The position numbers and the translations under genes are program-made. 64,000 bases of DNA from Arenibacter sp041392165 (GTDB lineage: Bacteria > Bacteroidota > Bacteroidia > Flavobacteriales > Flavobacteriaceae): contig JAWKMN010000003.1 of assembly GCA_041392165.1 (NCBI GenBank), forward strand, positions 186,001 through 250,000. The letters are read 5' to 3'. Of this stretch, positions 23,301-32,278 are shown in pieces. Each line of letters opens with the position of its first letter. Positions within the stretch are counted from its first letter, which is position 1. The notes below the pieces were generated by a model, which was not told where the DNA came from, made no database searches, and worked only from the letters and a program-made list of their open reading frames with translations.

Positions 23301-24702
23301 AACCCGTTGTAGGAATAGTTTCTTCTAAGGTAGTTGTAGTATTGGCAATATCCACCCAATTTGAATTGTCGTCTGAACGTTGCCATTTTTGAACATCACC
23401 TTGTTGCCCAGAAACGAAGAGTTCAACATTGGATCCAGCGCAAATAGTGGTATTTTGGGCCAATACATTTCCGGCATCCGCTTCCCTTACAAAAATTGGC
23501 GTACTGGAAGTGGTCAGATTACTACAATTTGTCGGGGCATTCGTATTCACGATTGCCCTGTAATATGTTGTTGTGGAAATATTATTGACCGTTAATGTTG
23601 TCGTTGTATTACTAATAACTGTTGGGTTGTCGATGAAGTTATTATCCGAACTCTCCCAACGGACTACCGAACCACTTAGGCCATTCAGTGTCAGCGTAGT
23701 ACTGTTGGTGCCAGAGCATACAGACACCTCTCCACCGCTTATATTGCCGCCTGGTGCTCCATTAATTGTGATATCTTTTGTAAAGAAAGGAGTTGCACTT
23801 AATTGGTCGTTTGGCATATCGCCAAACTCTATTATTCCAAAAATACTAGAACTATCTGGAAAATCGTTCCAATCGCCGGCACTGGAATATACATGACCGA
23901 AAGACTCTCCAGGATTTCCATTATTGTAATCGTTTGGCTCGCCGGACCGCCAGTTTTGGTATACTCCGGGAACTCCATTTCCGTTACCATTATCCGTAGT
24001 AATCTGAGTACCCCTTTCTGGGCCCGTAACCCAATAAAATTTTCCTTCAGAAGCATTTGTATCCGCAAATAGATTATATCCCAATGCTTCGTTAATCTGG
24101 TTATGGTCGTCCGAAGCTCCCATCCAAGAATTTTGACCAACAATTCTAGTGACAAAAATATTCTCAGCGTTAGAGGTGAGCGTCACCAAATAAGCCTCCC
24201 TACCAAAAAATGAAAGTGAAGAGGCGGCCGCCTTTGTTGCTGTCCATGAAGTTTGTGTATCTGTGACCCTATAAAAATGGTCGTTCAAGGGATTATAGAA
24301 AGTTTCTTCCGCAACAAAGGTGACCTGCCGCGTTTCTGGCGAACAAATTGGGCCTGAGGTCATCGTCACCGTCCTGAGAAATGACTGCCATTCTGATGCA
24401 GATAAAGTTCCTTTGAAGACTATCGACCGCGTATTACTGTTCCAGCCACTTGTTGTCACTCCTAAAGGTAATGTACCGTTGTAACCAAGCTGGTCTGTCG
24501 CAGTAAAAGAGTTAGTTATGGAAACAGTAAAATTGGTAATATCGGTACTCGAGGTAATTGTCAAATTGGGTGCTATAACTGTAGATATAGTTGCTTCAAC
24601 ACCTATGGATTGACCGTCGCCGGAAACTTGAATCGTTTGCGCCCGTACGACAAATAAACCAAAAATCAGAGTTGCAAAGGCTAGGTTGGTTTTTATGCTC
24701 AT
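20347..24702 (-). CDS. Giant cell-surface adhesin with C-type lectin, TSP3 repeats and gliding-type T9SS signal
   Basis: About 1451 residues when started at MSIKTNLAF; this start lies 30 bp after a -7 promoter box, whereas the longer form begins 30 bp upstream at the box. Order: signal peptide; about residues 130-300 a C-type-lectin-like domain (FYWVTGPERG, NWRSGEPNDY, GDWND); several Ig-like modules; two ~100-residue repeats (each with SFTFSGAE); then 15 acidic units with DDFP, TSP type-3-like Ca2+-binding repeats of 35 residues; and a C-terminal gliding-motility (type B) T9SS domain (AFTPNGDGVNDSWMIPG ... PPGSYMYVIDL). It should be exported and displayed as an SprB-like adhesin, with the PorP/SprF gene downstream as partner. 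Confidence 0.9.
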   Translation of the reverse strand: MSIKTNLAFATLIFGLFVVRAQTIQVSGDGQSIGVEATISTVIAPNLTITSSTDITNFTVSITNSFTATDQLGYNGTLPLGVTTSGWNSNTRSIVFKGTLSASEWQSFLRTVTMTSGPICSPETRQVTFVAEETFYNPLNDHFYRVTDTQTSWTATKAAASSLSFFGREAYLVTLTSNAENIFVTRIVGQNSWMGASDDHNQINEALGYNLFADTNASEGKFYWVTGPERGTQITTDNGNGNGVPGVYQNWRSGEPNDYNNGNPGESFGHVYSSAGDWNDFPDSSSIFGIIEFGDMPNDQLSATPFFTKDITINGAPGGNISGGEVSVCSGTNSTTLTLNGLSGSVVRWESSDNNFIDNPTVISNTTTTLTVNNISTTTYYRAIVNTNAPTNCSNLTTSSTPIFVREADAGNVLAQNTTICAGSNVELFVSGQQGDVQKWQRSDDNSNWVDIANTTTTLEETIPTTGSWYYRVITEISECGTSAISDSKEINVVSGTPPVGGQVSSGIHDSTSNSGTLTLTGHTGTVEKWQQSTDNGIIWSDIVNSNSTYTYSNLVETTLFRAVIVNGSCGTANSDTGSVTIDTEAPSGYAVVIDQNPIDSVNETNVSFTFSGAEIGITYNYSLTSDSGGTPVTGTGTITTATDQITGLDLSGLGDGLITLSVTLTDAAGNIGDASTDTKTKDTTAPFGYSVVIDQDPIDTTNETVASFTFSGAEVGTTYNYVFTSNGGGTSVLGSGTIVTASDQISDVDLSGLSDGIVTLAVTLTDTVGNEGSSSTDTATKETDGDDDGIKDNMDNCPTIANADQLNTDGDGEGDVCDVDDDDDGTPDTDDDFPLDENEDTDTDGDGTGDNADTDDDNDGTPDADDDFPLDENEDTDTDADGTGDNADTDDDNDGTPDADDDFPLDDEEDTDTDGDGTGDNADTDDDNDGTPDTDDDFPLDENEDTDTDGDGTGDNEDTDDDNDGTPDTDDDFPFDENEDTDTDGDGTGDNEDTDDDNDGTLDADDDFPLDEDEDTDTDGDGTGDNEDTDDDNDGTPDADDDFPLDEDEDTDTDGDGTGDNADTDDDNDGTPDTDDDFPLDEDEDTDTDGDGTGDNEDTDDDNDGTPDADDDFPLNDEEDTDSDGDGTGDNEDTDDDDDGTPDTEDDFPLDNEEDTDTDGDGTGDNADTDDDNDGTPDTDDDFPLNDEEDTDSDGDGTGDNEDTDDDNDGTPDADDDFPLDGDEDTDFDGDGTGDNADTDDDNDGIPDSEDSEPNDSTDTDNDGIPDSADDDDDNDGVPDDEDDFPLDEDEDTDTDGDGTGDNSDEDDDNDGTTDEEDDFPLDENEDTDSDADGTGDNADDDDDNDGVTDIQDDFPTNNEPVLRPAEAFTPNGDGVNDSWMIPGIDNYSNTTVTVYNRYGHEVFSAVNYRNDWRGNYSSNSDLLPPGSYMYVIDLGNGSAPIQGWIFINY
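20620..22245 (-). repeat. Coding tandem repeat, 105-bp period, TSP3-like units
   Basis: Within the adhesin gene, a 105-bp (35-residue) unit with core DGDGTGDNADTDDDNDGTPD plus DDDFPLDE recurs; 15 DDFP-containing units are counted, with one irregular insertion (IPDSEDSEPNDST) near the C-terminal side. The units are very similar in DNA as well as in protein, so the number can change by recombination, and short-read assemblies may miscount them. The repeats create long Ser-rich and His/Arg-rich open frames on the opposite strand, which are artefacts. Confidence 0.93.
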
Positions 24703-24731
24703 TTTAGTAATTTTATTACTGGTTAAGAACA

Positions 24732-24739
24732 CAAACCTA
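24732..24739 (-). promoter_or_regulatory. -7 promoter element of the adhesin operon
   Basis: The minus strand reads TAGGTTTG, a full match to TAnnTTTG, 29 bp before the preferred adhesin ATG at 24702. Nothing else is recognised in the remaining gap up to 25092, which is AT-rich and non-coding. Confidence 0.55.
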
Positions 24740-25092
24740 TTGAACTAAGTAAGAATAATATTACTTATGTTGTAATCCATATGATTTTTGTTGTGTGGCT
24801 TTAATTTTGTGTTGTAAGCATCACCTAAGAATCTATTTTGATAAGGACAAAAACCAATGTAATTCAACCAAAAACTCGCTTTTGCTCAGAAGAGTTCCGA
24901 AAAACCAACCCTTAATAAGACTATCTAACACTTCACCTTAACTGACAGGAAGTATGAGTAACCAAAAAATGTTGAAAGAATTGAAGAAAAAGAAGATTTA
25001 AACCTAAAATGAAGTGTCATATTGAAAAAACGACAGCGCCTTCAATAATTAAATCAATGCGAGTCCTTAAAATTCTGATTCACTTTAATTAT

Positions 25093-25614
25093 CTATTTAA
25101 CATTGATGCCTTCAGTAGTGAATGAGAATGCCTGATTATTTACAGCGCCCAGCATCACTGCTTGGAATAATGGTTTAATTGGTCTATTTGCATACCAATC
25201 TATTAAAAAGTTTGCTCCAGTACCTCCGTCATCGTCCTTTTCGTCAATTACATAATCAACGGTCTCCATGGGTTTCAAATAAATCGATTGTTCAAGGTAT
25301 TGCCTTACCAAGGTTCCCTCTGTATTAAAATAGGCCACTCTACTCAGGTATAATGTGTCTGTCTCGCTTGTATTGCGGATACTTAATGTAGCGGTCAATA
25401 ATACACGGTTTTCCTTGGTGCGATTGTAAATTTCGGAATAGATCGGCACATAAAACGTTTGATTGATATTCCCATCTGTGACGTCCGTTGTGTGCTCGAA
25501 GATTTGGCGATTATCAAGTACTTTCTGCGCCTCCTTATTGGGATTTTTCTCACCACAGGAAATCGCAAATAGAAAAAATGTAATTACGACAAGTTTATTG
25601 ATTGCTTTCATCAT
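25093..25614 (-). CDS. DUF3124 lipoprotein
   Basis: A 173-residue protein with a lipoprotein signal (FLFAISC, lipobox Cys at residue 20) and a single DUF3124 domain (FYVPIYSEIY ... TATLSIRNTSETDTLYL ... YLKPMETVDYVIDEKDDDGGTGANFLIDWYA). DUF3124 proteins are small periplasmic or outer-membrane lipoproteins of unknown function. The gene is alone on its strand between the adhesin and the hybrid kinase; the link to either is unclear. Confidence 0.85.
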   Translation of the reverse strand: MMKAINKLVVITFFLFAISCGEKNPNKEAQKVLDNRQIFEHTTDVTDGNINQTFYVPIYSEIYNRTKENRVLLTATLSIRNTSETDTLYLSRVAYFNTEGTLVRQYLEQSIYLKPMETVDYVIDEKDDDGGTGANFLIDWYANRPIKPLFQAVMLGAVNNQAFSFTTEGINVK

Positions 25615-25973
25615 AATTGGCGTATTTAGTTTCTTATACCCATATTTTTAGTGAAATTACTTTAAAAATTTTACATAACCCATTACGTAATTGGGTACAA
25701 AAGTAATTCTGATATGATCTTTAAAATCTTTTAATAAAACATGTGAATTTTGCACTTGACCTATAAAGACCTTTTTTGGACCACTCATTAAATCGAACTT
25801 TATATCGGACAATACAAGTTATCTTATTTCCGTTAGTAGGTTGCACTTGCGTAGATTTGTGTACACCCAACATATAAGGCTGAATTTCCATAACTGAATG
25901 TTAAACGGCTAAAATGATCAGTTCTCTTATCCAAGGTTGCCCTATATTTACTGCGCATTAATCCCCCGAAACC
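25615..25973. other. Intergenic region upstream of the hybrid kinase
   Basis: A 359-bp gap between divergent genes. It must contain promoters for both the DUF3124 gene and the kinase, but no full consensus stands out. No ORF, RNA gene or strong hairpin is seen. Confidence 0.5.
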
Positions 25974-27644
25974 ATGACAGAATTCTCTAAAAGCAGAGTG
26001 AAACTTGTCTTTACACTTTCAATATTGACTACGGCTATTTCCATAATTTGGTTTTTTATGGCAAGAAGCTTGGATATGAATGAATTGAGCTATTATATTG
26101 GAGCTGCGGCACCTTTTTTTATCCTTTCCGCTATTATCTCCAAAAATGGAAACCTTACCCTGGCCCGTTTTATCTATTTGATCATCTTTAATTTAAGTGT
26201 TGCACTCACTGCCTCCTTCGTAGGAAAGGCCGGTAGTGCAGAATTCATATTGATGTTTTCCATGGGCTTGCCATTTGTTTGGTTTTCCTTTAGAAGGGAA
26301 AAATTACTTATCGTATTCTTTTCGGGGTTATCATTGATATTTTGGTCTCTTCTGTACTTTACGGATTTTAACCTCTTTACCGATACCCATATGGATGTTG
26401 TACGGGCAGGAAGGTATATTTATCCGATTTCCATTATAACCACAATTTGTCTGGTAACCTTTCAATTGATATATTTCTCATTTATAAATAATGGATTTTA
26501 TTCGAAAATACATGATCAACGGGAAGAGGCCATTGAGGCATCCAATGCCAAGTCCAAGTTTTTAAGTATGATGAGCCATGAGATAAGGACACCCCTTAAT
26601 GCGATCACCGGACTTTCATATATATTGGGGGATACAGATCCCAGAGATGATCAAAAGCAGAATATAGAGGCGTTAAATTACTCCGGGAAAATATTGATGA
26701 ATTTACTGAACAATGTTTTGGATTTTAGTAAAATGGAATCTACAAAAATTGAGCTTGACCCCATTCCCACGAACATTATGGCAGCAGTGAGGCAAATAAA
26801 AAAAATACATGAGCCCAGTTGTTTACGTAAAGGGGTCGCCATGGAATTGGAAATTGATGAAGAACTTCCAAATGTTTGGTTGGATATTGTCCGTTTCAAT
26901 CAGGTAATCAATAATCTCGTTACAAACGCCATTAAGTTTACCGATAATGGGAGCGTGACCTTGAAAATTGTAAAGCAAGGCGAAACTGATGACAAGGTAC
27001 TTATAGGTACGGAAATCATAGATACGGGAATCGGTATCCCTGAAGAGCAACAAGAAACAATATGGCAGGCATTTACCCAGGCCTCCAGCAGTACAAATCG
27101 CCTATATGGTGGTACCGGACTTGGCTTGCCCATTGTTAAAAGTATAGTTGAGGCCATGGGCTCCAAGGTACATGTAGATAGTAAAATGGGGTCCGGAAGT
27201 CGCTTCTATTTTGATCTGGAATTAAAGCTGGCCTCCACTCAGGAGTTGGAAAAGATCACGCAAAAAAAACATTATGACCTAAAAGGAAAAAATATATTGT
27301 TGGTAGAAGACAATCTGATCAACGTTATGGTCGCCAAGCAGATATTGGAGAAGGCAAACCTGATTGTGGATGTGGCTTACGATGGCCAAATGGCTGTAAA
27401 TAAAGTACGGAAAAATAAGTACAATGCACTACTTATGGATATTCAAATGCCCGTTATGGATGGCTATACCGCAACCAAGGAAATCAGAAAGTTTAATTCT
27501 ACTTTACCTATTCTGGCCCTATCGGCCTCGGTATTCCTGGAAGTGAGGAACAAAATACTAGAAAGCGGCATGGACGGTTTTATTTTTAAACCTTTTGACC
27601 CTGAAGACCTGCTCAATAAAATAGAGGAAGTCATGGATAAATAG
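25974..27644 (+). CDS. Hybrid sensor histidine kinase/response regulator
   Basis: A 556-residue inner-membrane protein. Residues 1-175 contain about six membrane helices with no large periplasmic sensor. Then HisKA with the phospho-acceptor His202 (SMMSHEIRTPLNA), HATPase_c with N box NQVINNLVTNAIKFT and G boxes DTGIGIP (351-357) and GGTGLGLPIV (379-388), and a C-terminal receiver domain with Asp489 (LLMDIQMPVMDGY). There is no output domain, so a phosphotransfer partner or separate regulator elsewhere is needed. It is monocistronic on the element. Confidence 0.93.
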   Translation: MTEFSKSRVKLVFTLSILTTAISIIWFFMARSLDMNELSYYIGAAAPFFILSAIISKNGNLTLARFIYLIIFNLSVALTASFVGKAGSAEFILMFSMGLPFVWFSFRREKLLIVFFSGLSLIFWSLLYFTDFNLFTDTHMDVVRAGRYIYPISIITTICLVTFQLIYFSFINNGFYSKIHDQREEAIEASNAKSKFLSMMSHEIRTPLNAITGLSYILGDTDPRDDQKQNIEALNYSGKILMNLLNNVLDFSKMESTKIELDPIPTNIMAAVRQIKKIHEPSCLRKGVAMELEIDEELPNVWLDIVRFNQVINNLVTNAIKFTDNGSVTLKIVKQGETDDKVLIGTEIIDTGIGIPEEQQETIWQAFTQASSSTNRLYGGTGLGLPIVKSIVEAMGSKVHVDSKMGSGSRFYFDLELKLASTQELEKITQKKHYDLKGKNILLVEDNLINVMVAKQILEKANLIVDVAYDGQMAVNKVRKNKYNALLMDIQMPVMDGYTATKEIRKFNSTLPILALSASVFLEVRNKILESGMDGFIFKPFDPEDLLNKIEEVMDK

Positions 27645-27735
27645 AATTTGATATGCTGGCATAAAATTAAGTAAGCTATATTCTCGACAACGCCATACCG
27701 TGCCCTGAATACTTTTATATTGGTCTTAAATGATT

Positions 27736-27746
27736 CCCCTAAGGGG
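27736..27746 (+). terminator. Short terminator-like hairpin after the hybrid kinase
   Basis: CCCCTAAGGGG (27736-27746) followed by a T-rich run, 91 bp after the kinase stop. The rest of the 343-bp convergent gap (27645-27987) shows no feature. Confidence 0.5.
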
Positions 27747-27987
27747 TTTTTACTTTTTTATTTTATGTTGGGAGGGGATTATGGGCCTTCAGTAAGTTGC
27801 GGATTTCAAGTGCCTTAAAATTGTATCACCAAACGTTAAAATGTGAGTCTTGGCGGCGACCGATGTTTTGAGAGGGCAGGTTCTTCTGTCATTTATCGCG
27901 GCCAAAGGGTTGCCTACCATACTATTCACACTATCCGGTAACCGACATATATTACAGGATGTTCTATAGTATCCCAGAGGGCAAAAT

Positions 27988-29865
27988 TCAATTCTTTTTG
28001 ACCCTATAAGTTATTCTTCGGTTGGTAATGACGGTGTTTACCCGAACGGTCAAGGTGGCAGTATTGGATATCGTTGTGCCGCATACATAGCCAATATTGG
28101 TCAAAACGACCCTGTACTGATTGCCATTATCGGCTGGGGTCGCATCGGTAATCGATAAGGTATCCGTGGAAGTATTGCTGTGTATCCCGGTATCAGTCAA
28201 ATCGACCCAACCACTCCCATTGAAGATCTGCCATTGGTAGGAAGTCGCATTGGTAGCCGTAACCGAAATTGTTGCGCTACAACCTGGGCAAGTTGCAGTG
28301 TTTATTGGCTGTAAAGTAATTGTTGGCAATGAGGAAGCTTCTTGAAAATCATAAGTGCTGTTGGAATTGTTATCATCGGGTGTAGTATATCCGTCAATAA
28401 CACTTGTTCCGGTTACCAAACCATTACTATTTACGACTGTTGGCAATGCGGCCAAAATGCCATCATTGTTATTATCAGAATACCCTGCTTCCAGAACATC
28501 GTTACAGCCATCGTTGTCCGCATCCAACTCAAACGGGTCATAGATTCCATCGGCATCCGAATCGGTTATGGTGTACGTTAAATTGGCGTATGCCAAATCG
28601 TTATCTTCGATATTCGTATGTAGTCCGTTGTTGCCAAAAGCTGATGTGGCCCCATCGATTATCCCATCATTATTTCCATCGTTGACTCCCGCTATAGTAA
28701 GAACGCCCGATTCAACTATATCATAGATACCGTCATTGTCCGAATCCAGATCAAGACTATTCATTACCCCATCCCCATCAGAGTCGCACAAGGCACTCGC
28801 AAATAATACTCCAGTGAATCCTTCCGGACCGGGTCCGGATTGATTTGTGATAGTAAATACATTATTAAATCCGGGGACCCAGTTAATTGTGTTAAAAGGA
28901 GTACTGGCCTGTGCGTGCATAATCTCAAGTGAAGTGGAGGTGGATGTTCTTGTTCCATAAAAAGTCACCTTTCCCGATTCGTCCACTATAAGCCGTAATC
29001 TGGGCAATCCATTGGTGTTTGCTACCCAAGGGGCACTGATAAAGGCATTATCCGACTGAAAAAGAAAATATTCTTCCCCAGCATCCAGTGCCCCATTTTC
29101 AAATTCAAGAACAGATGGGTGCACTGTTGTACCATTTATATCGAGTTGGAACGAATTGTCCATAGAGGAAAAATCCAAGCGAAGATATCCGGTATCCGTA
29201 TGGTTTACAACCACCGATCTGGTGCCGACATCTTGCGAAACTAAAAACGTTGTGCTAGCTATTGTACAGTATTCCTCTTCATCGGTCATACCATCATTAT
29301 CATCGTCCAGATCTACATCATCCAAAATACCATCATTATCCGTATCAGGGGAAGTTGTTGCGGTAATCAGAACGTCATCGATGTATGCGCGATCGTTATT
29401 GTCGGTCCAGTTTCCTCCACCCTTTAAGAATCGGATGGTCGTAGTGGCCGATACATAGGCCGAAATATCCTGACTAAAAGTTCCAGAAGTTGTGCCCCCA
29501 AAGGTAGTTAGGGTCGTAAAGGAGCTGCCATCAGAGGAAACCTGTACGGCAAGGGTTTCGCCACTTTCCAGACTGGACGTGCTCCAATCGAAAGAAAGAA
29601 TGGCACCGGTAGCGGTCGATAGATCTGCAGTTCTTCTAATATTTTCTGTCCAAATATAGGCAAACCGTAACTCATTGCCGGTTATTCTAATATAGCCGCT
29701 GGATGCCGAACTATCATCACCGGATTCTGTCCAATTTGTTGAAAAGTTGGTGTTGCCATTATTATTGTTATAGGTTACGGAAGAAAAAGTATCGGAATAG
29801 GTATTCTGTCCGAAAAAAGGAATCGAATATAAAAGCAAGATTAAAATTAGACATTGGGCCTTCAT
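27988..29865 (-). CDS. Secreted repeat protein with TSP3-like Ca2+-binding motifs
   Basis: About 625 residues when started at MKAQCLILILLLYS, which gives a proper signal peptide; a longer start adds 10 residues before it. A jelly-roll-like N-terminal domain (FSFDWSTSSLESGETLAVQVSSDG type) is followed by scattered acidic DxDxDG loops (DTDNDGILDDVDLDDDNDG, DSDGDGVMNSLDLDSDNDG), a second beta domain, and a C-terminal Ig-like module (SYQWQIFNGSGWVDL). It ends NRRITYRVKKN without a typical T9SS sorting domain, although similar endings are, to my memory, seen in other flavobacterial proteins. It is probably a surface or secreted protein. Confidence 0.75.
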   Translation of the reverse strand: MKAQCLILILLLYSIPFFGQNTYSDTFSSVTYNNNNGNTNFSTNWTESGDDSSASSGYIRITGNELRFAYIWTENIRRTADLSTATGAILSFDWSTSSLESGETLAVQVSSDGSSFTTLTTFGGTTSGTFSQDISAYVSATTTIRFLKGGGNWTDNNDRAYIDDVLITATTSPDTDNDGILDDVDLDDDNDGMTDEEEYCTIASTTFLVSQDVGTRSVVVNHTDTGYLRLDFSSMDNSFQLDINGTTVHPSVLEFENGALDAGEEYFLFQSDNAFISAPWVANTNGLPRLRLIVDESGKVTFYGTRTSTSTSLEIMHAQASTPFNTINWVPGFNNVFTITNQSGPGPEGFTGVLFASALCDSDGDGVMNSLDLDSDNDGIYDIVESGVLTIAGVNDGNNDGIIDGATSAFGNNGLHTNIEDNDLAYANLTYTITDSDADGIYDPFELDADNDGCNDVLEAGYSDNNNDGILAALPTVVNSNGLVTGTSVIDGYTTPDDNNSNSTYDFQEASSLPTITLQPINTATCPGCSATISVTATNATSYQWQIFNGSGWVDLTDTGIHSNTSTDTLSITDATPADNGNQYRVVLTNIGYVCGTTISNTATLTVRVNTVITNRRITYRVKKN

Positions 29866-30565
29866 TGCATTGCTAAGATATAAGTATTGGGACACCCATA
29901 TGGATCAATGTTGTGAATGTTCCGTATTGTGTTGCAAAAGCATTATTTTAGAATAGATTCTTAAGGCGTGTACACTGTACATCTCATATATTCCGTTGGT
30001 AGCATTGAAATGAAAACCGGTGGGAACCATCTCCGGAATTTCTGGCATTGATGTCCTAAGAAAAGACATGATGTAGTTCTCTGTTAATGTTAGTCAGTAC
30101 CATAAAGCTAAACATTTTGGAACTCTTCCCCTACTTTAAACCAGCATTGATTATTCTCATAATCTCACTTACTAATTTATATCCAGAAAATGTTTTTAAG
30201 GATTACCGTTTATAGTTGGTATTTCATTTATAGCAATAACTGGATTTTTAAAACCAATTTATAATACAGTTATTAAAATAAATTAATAGTCGGAATATCT
30301 ATAATTTCTCGATTTTTCGACAGTTCCTTAAAAAGAACCATTTTTGGTACAACACCATCTTTATTCATTCGCTCTTTTTACGGGCCGTTTTACGTGACTA
30401 AAGACCAGGAGAACTAATTGATAGGATAATTAAAGGTTTCATTGGTTTTTCAACGTTGACTAACATACACCCTACCTTAGTTAGAGATTTATTATCTTAG
30501 TTTTATAAGTGGGGTATCATCAATGATGCTATCCAATTGTTGGGAACAAGCAAAAACAAACATCG
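29866..30565. other. 700-bp non-coding AT-rich region
   Basis: No gene, hairpin or repeat is convincing between the divergent starts of the repeat protein and the TlpA-like gene. Base composition becomes markedly AT-rich toward the right, matching the TlpA-like gene, which suggests a junction between pieces of different origin. Confidence 0.5.
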
Positions 30566-31558
30566 ATGAAAAAAATAATATTTGGAATAATTACATTATT
30601 AGCTATTTCTTGTAATGAAAAAGCAGAATCTGAATTCTCTCTAAAGGGAACCACAAACGGCATTGAAAATGGAACAATTCTTTATTTAGATATTGGGAAC
30701 AAAACAATTGACTCAACAAATATTGAGAATAATTCGTTCTCATTTAACTCAAAATTACCAAATTCACCATTACAAGTAATAATAAGAAAAAAAGACTTTT
30801 CACAATATAGATTTTTATGGGCAGAGAATAAACCAATGACATTTGACGCAACTAAAACTGATTTTAGAAATGCAAAAATAACAGGTTCTGAATCAGAAAA
30901 TTTAAGTTTTAGTCTTCATCAAAAAATAGACACATTACCGAGAAATGAAAGACAAAAAGCGGAAATGGAATTTGTAAAAAACAATCCAAATAGCATTGTA
31001 AGTGCCTCAATGCTTTCGATTTATTCTACAACTTGGGGAAAAGAAAAAACTAAAGAACTTTATGAACAATTTTCAATAGAGAATAAAAATTCAAAATTTG
31101 CAAAGGAAATTACCAAATATATTGAACTGAATAAAGAACCAAAAATAGGAGAACAATTTGCAGACTTTGAATCGGAAGACCAAAATGGAAAACTAAAAAA
31201 ATTGTCTGAATTAAAAGGAAGAGCTGTTCTTCTTGAATTTTGGGCTTCGTGGTGTGGTCCTTGTCGACAAGAGAACCCTAATCTTGTAAAAACCTACGAA
31301 AAATATAATCCAAAAGGGTTTCAAATATTTGCAGTTTCATTGGACGAGGATAAAGAAAGTTGGTTAAAAGCAATTGAAAAAGATAGTTTGAATTGGGAAC
31401 ACGTTAGTGATTTAAAAGGTCAAAGAAATGAAGCTTCACTCATTTATGGAATAAACGGAATACCTGACAATTTTCTAATTGCCGAAAACGGTGAAATAAT
31501 AGGACGGAATTTACGAGGAGACCAATTAAATGAAAAGCTAAAAGAAATTCTGGAATAA
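30566..31558 (+). CDS. TlpA-like thiol-disulfide oxidoreductase lipoprotein
   Basis: A 330-residue protein with a lipoprotein signal (LLAISC, Cys16), an N-terminal DUF4369-like domain (about 22-110: SLKGTTNGIENGTILYLDIGN) and a C-terminal TlpA/AhpC-type thioredoxin domain with WCGPC (Cys230, Cys233) and the cis-Pro segment GINGIPDNFLI. It would act in the periplasm as a disulfide reductase. Codon use is strikingly AT-rich (AAA, GAA, TTT, ATT) compared with neighbours, a sign of separate acquisition. A group II intron remnant begins 14 bp after the stop. Confidence 0.9.
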   Translation: MKKIIFGIITLLAISCNEKAESEFSLKGTTNGIENGTILYLDIGNKTIDSTNIENNSFSFNSKLPNSPLQVIIRKKDFSQYRFLWAENKPMTFDATKTDFRNAKITGSESENLSFSLHQKIDTLPRNERQKAEMEFVKNNPNSIVSASMLSIYSTTWGKEKTKELYEQFSIENKNSKFAKEITKYIELNKEPKIGEQFADFESEDQNGKLKKLSELKGRAVLLEFWASWCGPCRQENPNLVKTYEKYNPKGFQIFAVSLDEDKESWLKAIEKDSLNWEHVSDLKGQRNEASLIYGINGIPDNFLIAENGEIIGRNLRGDQLNEKLKEILE

Positions 31559-31571
31559 TGCCAGATTGCCA

Positions 31572-32145
31572 ATCGAGTGGATGGCTCCGTCATCAAATGA
31601 CGGAGTGCACCCCTCACACCACCGTACATACGGGTCTCGTATACGGCGGTTCGATAATGGAACTTATCGTTTGTAGTATTCGATTAAACTAACATAACCT
31701 TTCTTCTTTAACCGTTTTATGGTAATGGTAGTCGTAAAATAGGACTTTGAGCTACTGCCCAGCCTCCCATTCTTGTGCGACTCCACGCATAGGCATGGTC
31801 TTGGTCAATTCCTAAGCGAATCAGATTTTTCCGTTTCCGCACCGGTTTCTTCCAATGATGCCATATGCAATACCGTAATCGGTTTCTTAACCACTCTTCC
31901 AGCTTTTTAAGTTTTGCTTGAATGGATGCCGGTCTAAAGTAATCCACCCAACCACGTATCAACAGATTGATACGGCCGATACGTTCTTCAAAACTTGCCG
32001 GTATCTTCTTTTTAGTAAGGTATTTAAGCTTTTCCTTAAACCCTTTCCATTTGGACGGTGTTACCACGAGTTGATACGTTTTCGCCCCGATGGGCTTCAT
32101 ACCCCCAAGTAGACATAGGCTTTTAAAACTACTCTTTAAAATCAA
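31572..32145 (-). mobile_element. 5'-truncated group II intron remnant
   Basis: On the minus strand the C-terminal part of an intron-encoded protein is followed by the RNA 3' end: a domain V-like hairpin (31652-31618, ACCGCCGTA pairing with TACGGTGGT) and a domain VI-like perfect hairpin (31605-31585, 9-bp stem CTCCGTCAT, 3-nt loop). The RNA ends near 31572 in ...ACTCGAT. The 5' ribozyme domains and most of the protein gene are missing, so it cannot splice or move. Assignment to a class is not attempted. Confidence 0.75.
31717..32145 (-). pseudogene. Group II intron reverse transcriptase/maturase, C-terminal fragment
   Basis: 142 residues remain of a protein normally over 400 long. The segment TPSKWKGFKEKLKYLTKKK followed by RIGRINLLIRGWVDYFRPA and LEEWLRNRLRYCIWHHWKK is the maturase (GIIM, domain X) region. 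The reverse-transcriptase domain with its YADD motif is absent. Domain X normally binds the intron RNA. It is embedded in the intron remnant and is non-functional as a retroelement. Confidence 0.85.
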
Positions 32146-32278
32146 GGTTTTTGAAAAATCTCGTTAAAGCAACGTATTTTGGAACAAAATACTAATCCTC
32201 AATGGTTTACCTAAATCCACCTTTATATAGACTTTCTGTAGAAGCACTTGTCATAGATTATTCCAAGCCCCTACGGAA

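Noticed and set aside
31572..32145. Functional group II intron.
   Set aside because: The reverse-transcriptase domain and the 5' ribozyme domains are absent.
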